The notes under the pieces are model-generated. The model did not search any database, was not told the DNA's origin, and was given only the letters and a program-made list of their open reading frames with translations. A DNA stretch of 64,000 bases from JAHEJN01 sp963787285 (GTDB taxonomy: Bacteria > Actinomycetota > Acidimicrobiia > Acidimicrobiales > JAHEJN01). This document shows positions 63,685 to 64,000 of this stretch, in pieces. The position numbers and the translations under genes were made by a program. Position 1 is the stretch's first letter, and each line of letters opens with the position of its first letter. The stretch lies in NCBI GenBank assembly GCA_963787285.1, contig CAWBCM010000020.1, positions 239,097-303,096 of the forward strand. Direction: 5' to 3'.

Positions 63685-64000
63685 CTACGTGGCCGGCGTC
63701 AGCGAGCCTCGTGACGGTGTCGCCGGGCGGACGGTTCCGGCGTGCACGACCTGGGCGTTCACGCCGCGAAGGTGCAGATGGCCATATTCCGGGGCGTTGA
63801 CGAATCGATGGGCGTCGAGACCGAAACGTTGGGTGAACTTGGCACAACCGGTGTGAGGCTGATCGGTGATCTCGATGACCGCCGTGCCGATCGCGAGTCG
63901 GGTCCAGGCGGGCAGCGCGTCCTCGCTGAGGTCGAGATCGACGTAGAGCTGATCGCCGGCCAGGGCCCAGTGACTGCGGTCGCCCGCAACCAGGTCCACC
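63685..64000 (-). CDS. MOSC-domain protein, C-terminal part (5' end outside the window)
   Basis: The last about 105 residues: GDQLYVDLDLSEDALPAWTR, VIEITDQPHTGCAKFTQRFG (the conserved Cys region) and NAPEYGHLHLRGV, then a stop at 63685. MOSC domains bind sulfur carriers or molybdenum cofactor as part of reductases or sulfurases. A GTG at 63999 is open but the family usually has about 60 more residues upstream. It leads into the heliorhodopsin gene within ten bases, so the two share an operon. Confidence 0.75.
   Translation of the reverse strand, partial: VDLVAGDRSHWALAGDQLYVDLDLSEDALPAWTRLAIGTAVIEITDQPHTGCAKFTQRFGLDAHRFVNAPEYGHLHLRGVNAQVVHAGTVRPATPSRGSLTPAT

Overview
The window is high-GC bacterial DNA that looks like the chromosome of an actinobacterium, most likely of the class Acidimicrobiia (Ilumatobacter-like lineages). 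Three things point there: gene order is shared with mycobacteria in two long blocks (pgsA-gcvH-garA-ftsR-DUF151-merR-gcvT at 1.26-5.7 kb, and der-cmk-tyrA-rluB-scpB-scpA-xerD-nudix-pyrG-recN-nadK-tlyA-HAD at 29-49.6 kb); the 23S gene is long, about 3.08 kb; and opsins and an aroA-cmk fusion sit in an otherwise actinobacterial background. The class assignment is inference; no database was searched.

Layout. 0-10.4 kb: end of aroC, a thioredoxin-like lipoprotein with an in-frame TGA exactly where the first active-site Cys belongs (selenoprotein candidate), the glycine-cleavage/GarA/FtsR cluster, a HIT protein, a DUF2079 membrane protein, an SRAP peptidase and hemB. 10.4-16.3 kb: a PAP2 protein, a DUF2236 protein, a proton-pumping rhodopsin (DTE motif, xanthorhodopsin/proteorhodopsin type), an NTF2-like protein, an MFS transporter and a CoA-transferase-family protein very like 2-methylfumaryl-CoA isomerase of the 3-hydroxypropionate bicycle. 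16.3-25.6 kb: a heavily frameshifted multidomain extracellular nuclease joined to a truncated trehalose synthase at an abnormal junction, then a VOC protein and small secreted or lipoproteins. 25.8-27.7 kb: a decayed IS481-like insertion sequence next to tRNA-Pro(GGG). 28-49.6 kb: the housekeeping block. 49.6-54.4 kb: korBA, an SSB-like OB-fold protein and a TPR protein. 54.4-60.1 kb: a 5S-23S-16S rRNA operon on the minus strand with recognisable processing stems and terminator. 60.1-64 kb: tyrS, then a converging light-sensing locus: a MOSC protein, a heliorhodopsin and a B12-binding regulator with the W-x9-EH signature of CarH/LitR photoreceptors.

How it fits together. The most interesting theme is light: an ion-pumping rhodopsin at 12.3 kb, and a heliorhodopsin immediately followed by a B12-type photoreceptor/regulator at 62-63.7 kb. 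The putative 2-methylfumaryl-CoA isomerase suggests part of the 3-hydroxypropionate bicycle, which would suit a light-assisted mixotroph. The other genes serve aromatic amino-acid, heme, isoprenoid and one-carbon metabolism, chromosome segregation and translation.

Caution on quality. Many genes are interrupted by one-base indels, including two normally essential ones (der, tyrS) and conserved ones (rhodopsin, heliorhodopsin, DUF2236, VOC). Single missing or extra bases restore the expected protein in most cases, so the sequence probably carries residual indel errors. Broken genes here should not automatically be read as pseudogenes. The in-frame TGA of the thioredoxin-like gene is different: the reading frame is the same on both sides of it.
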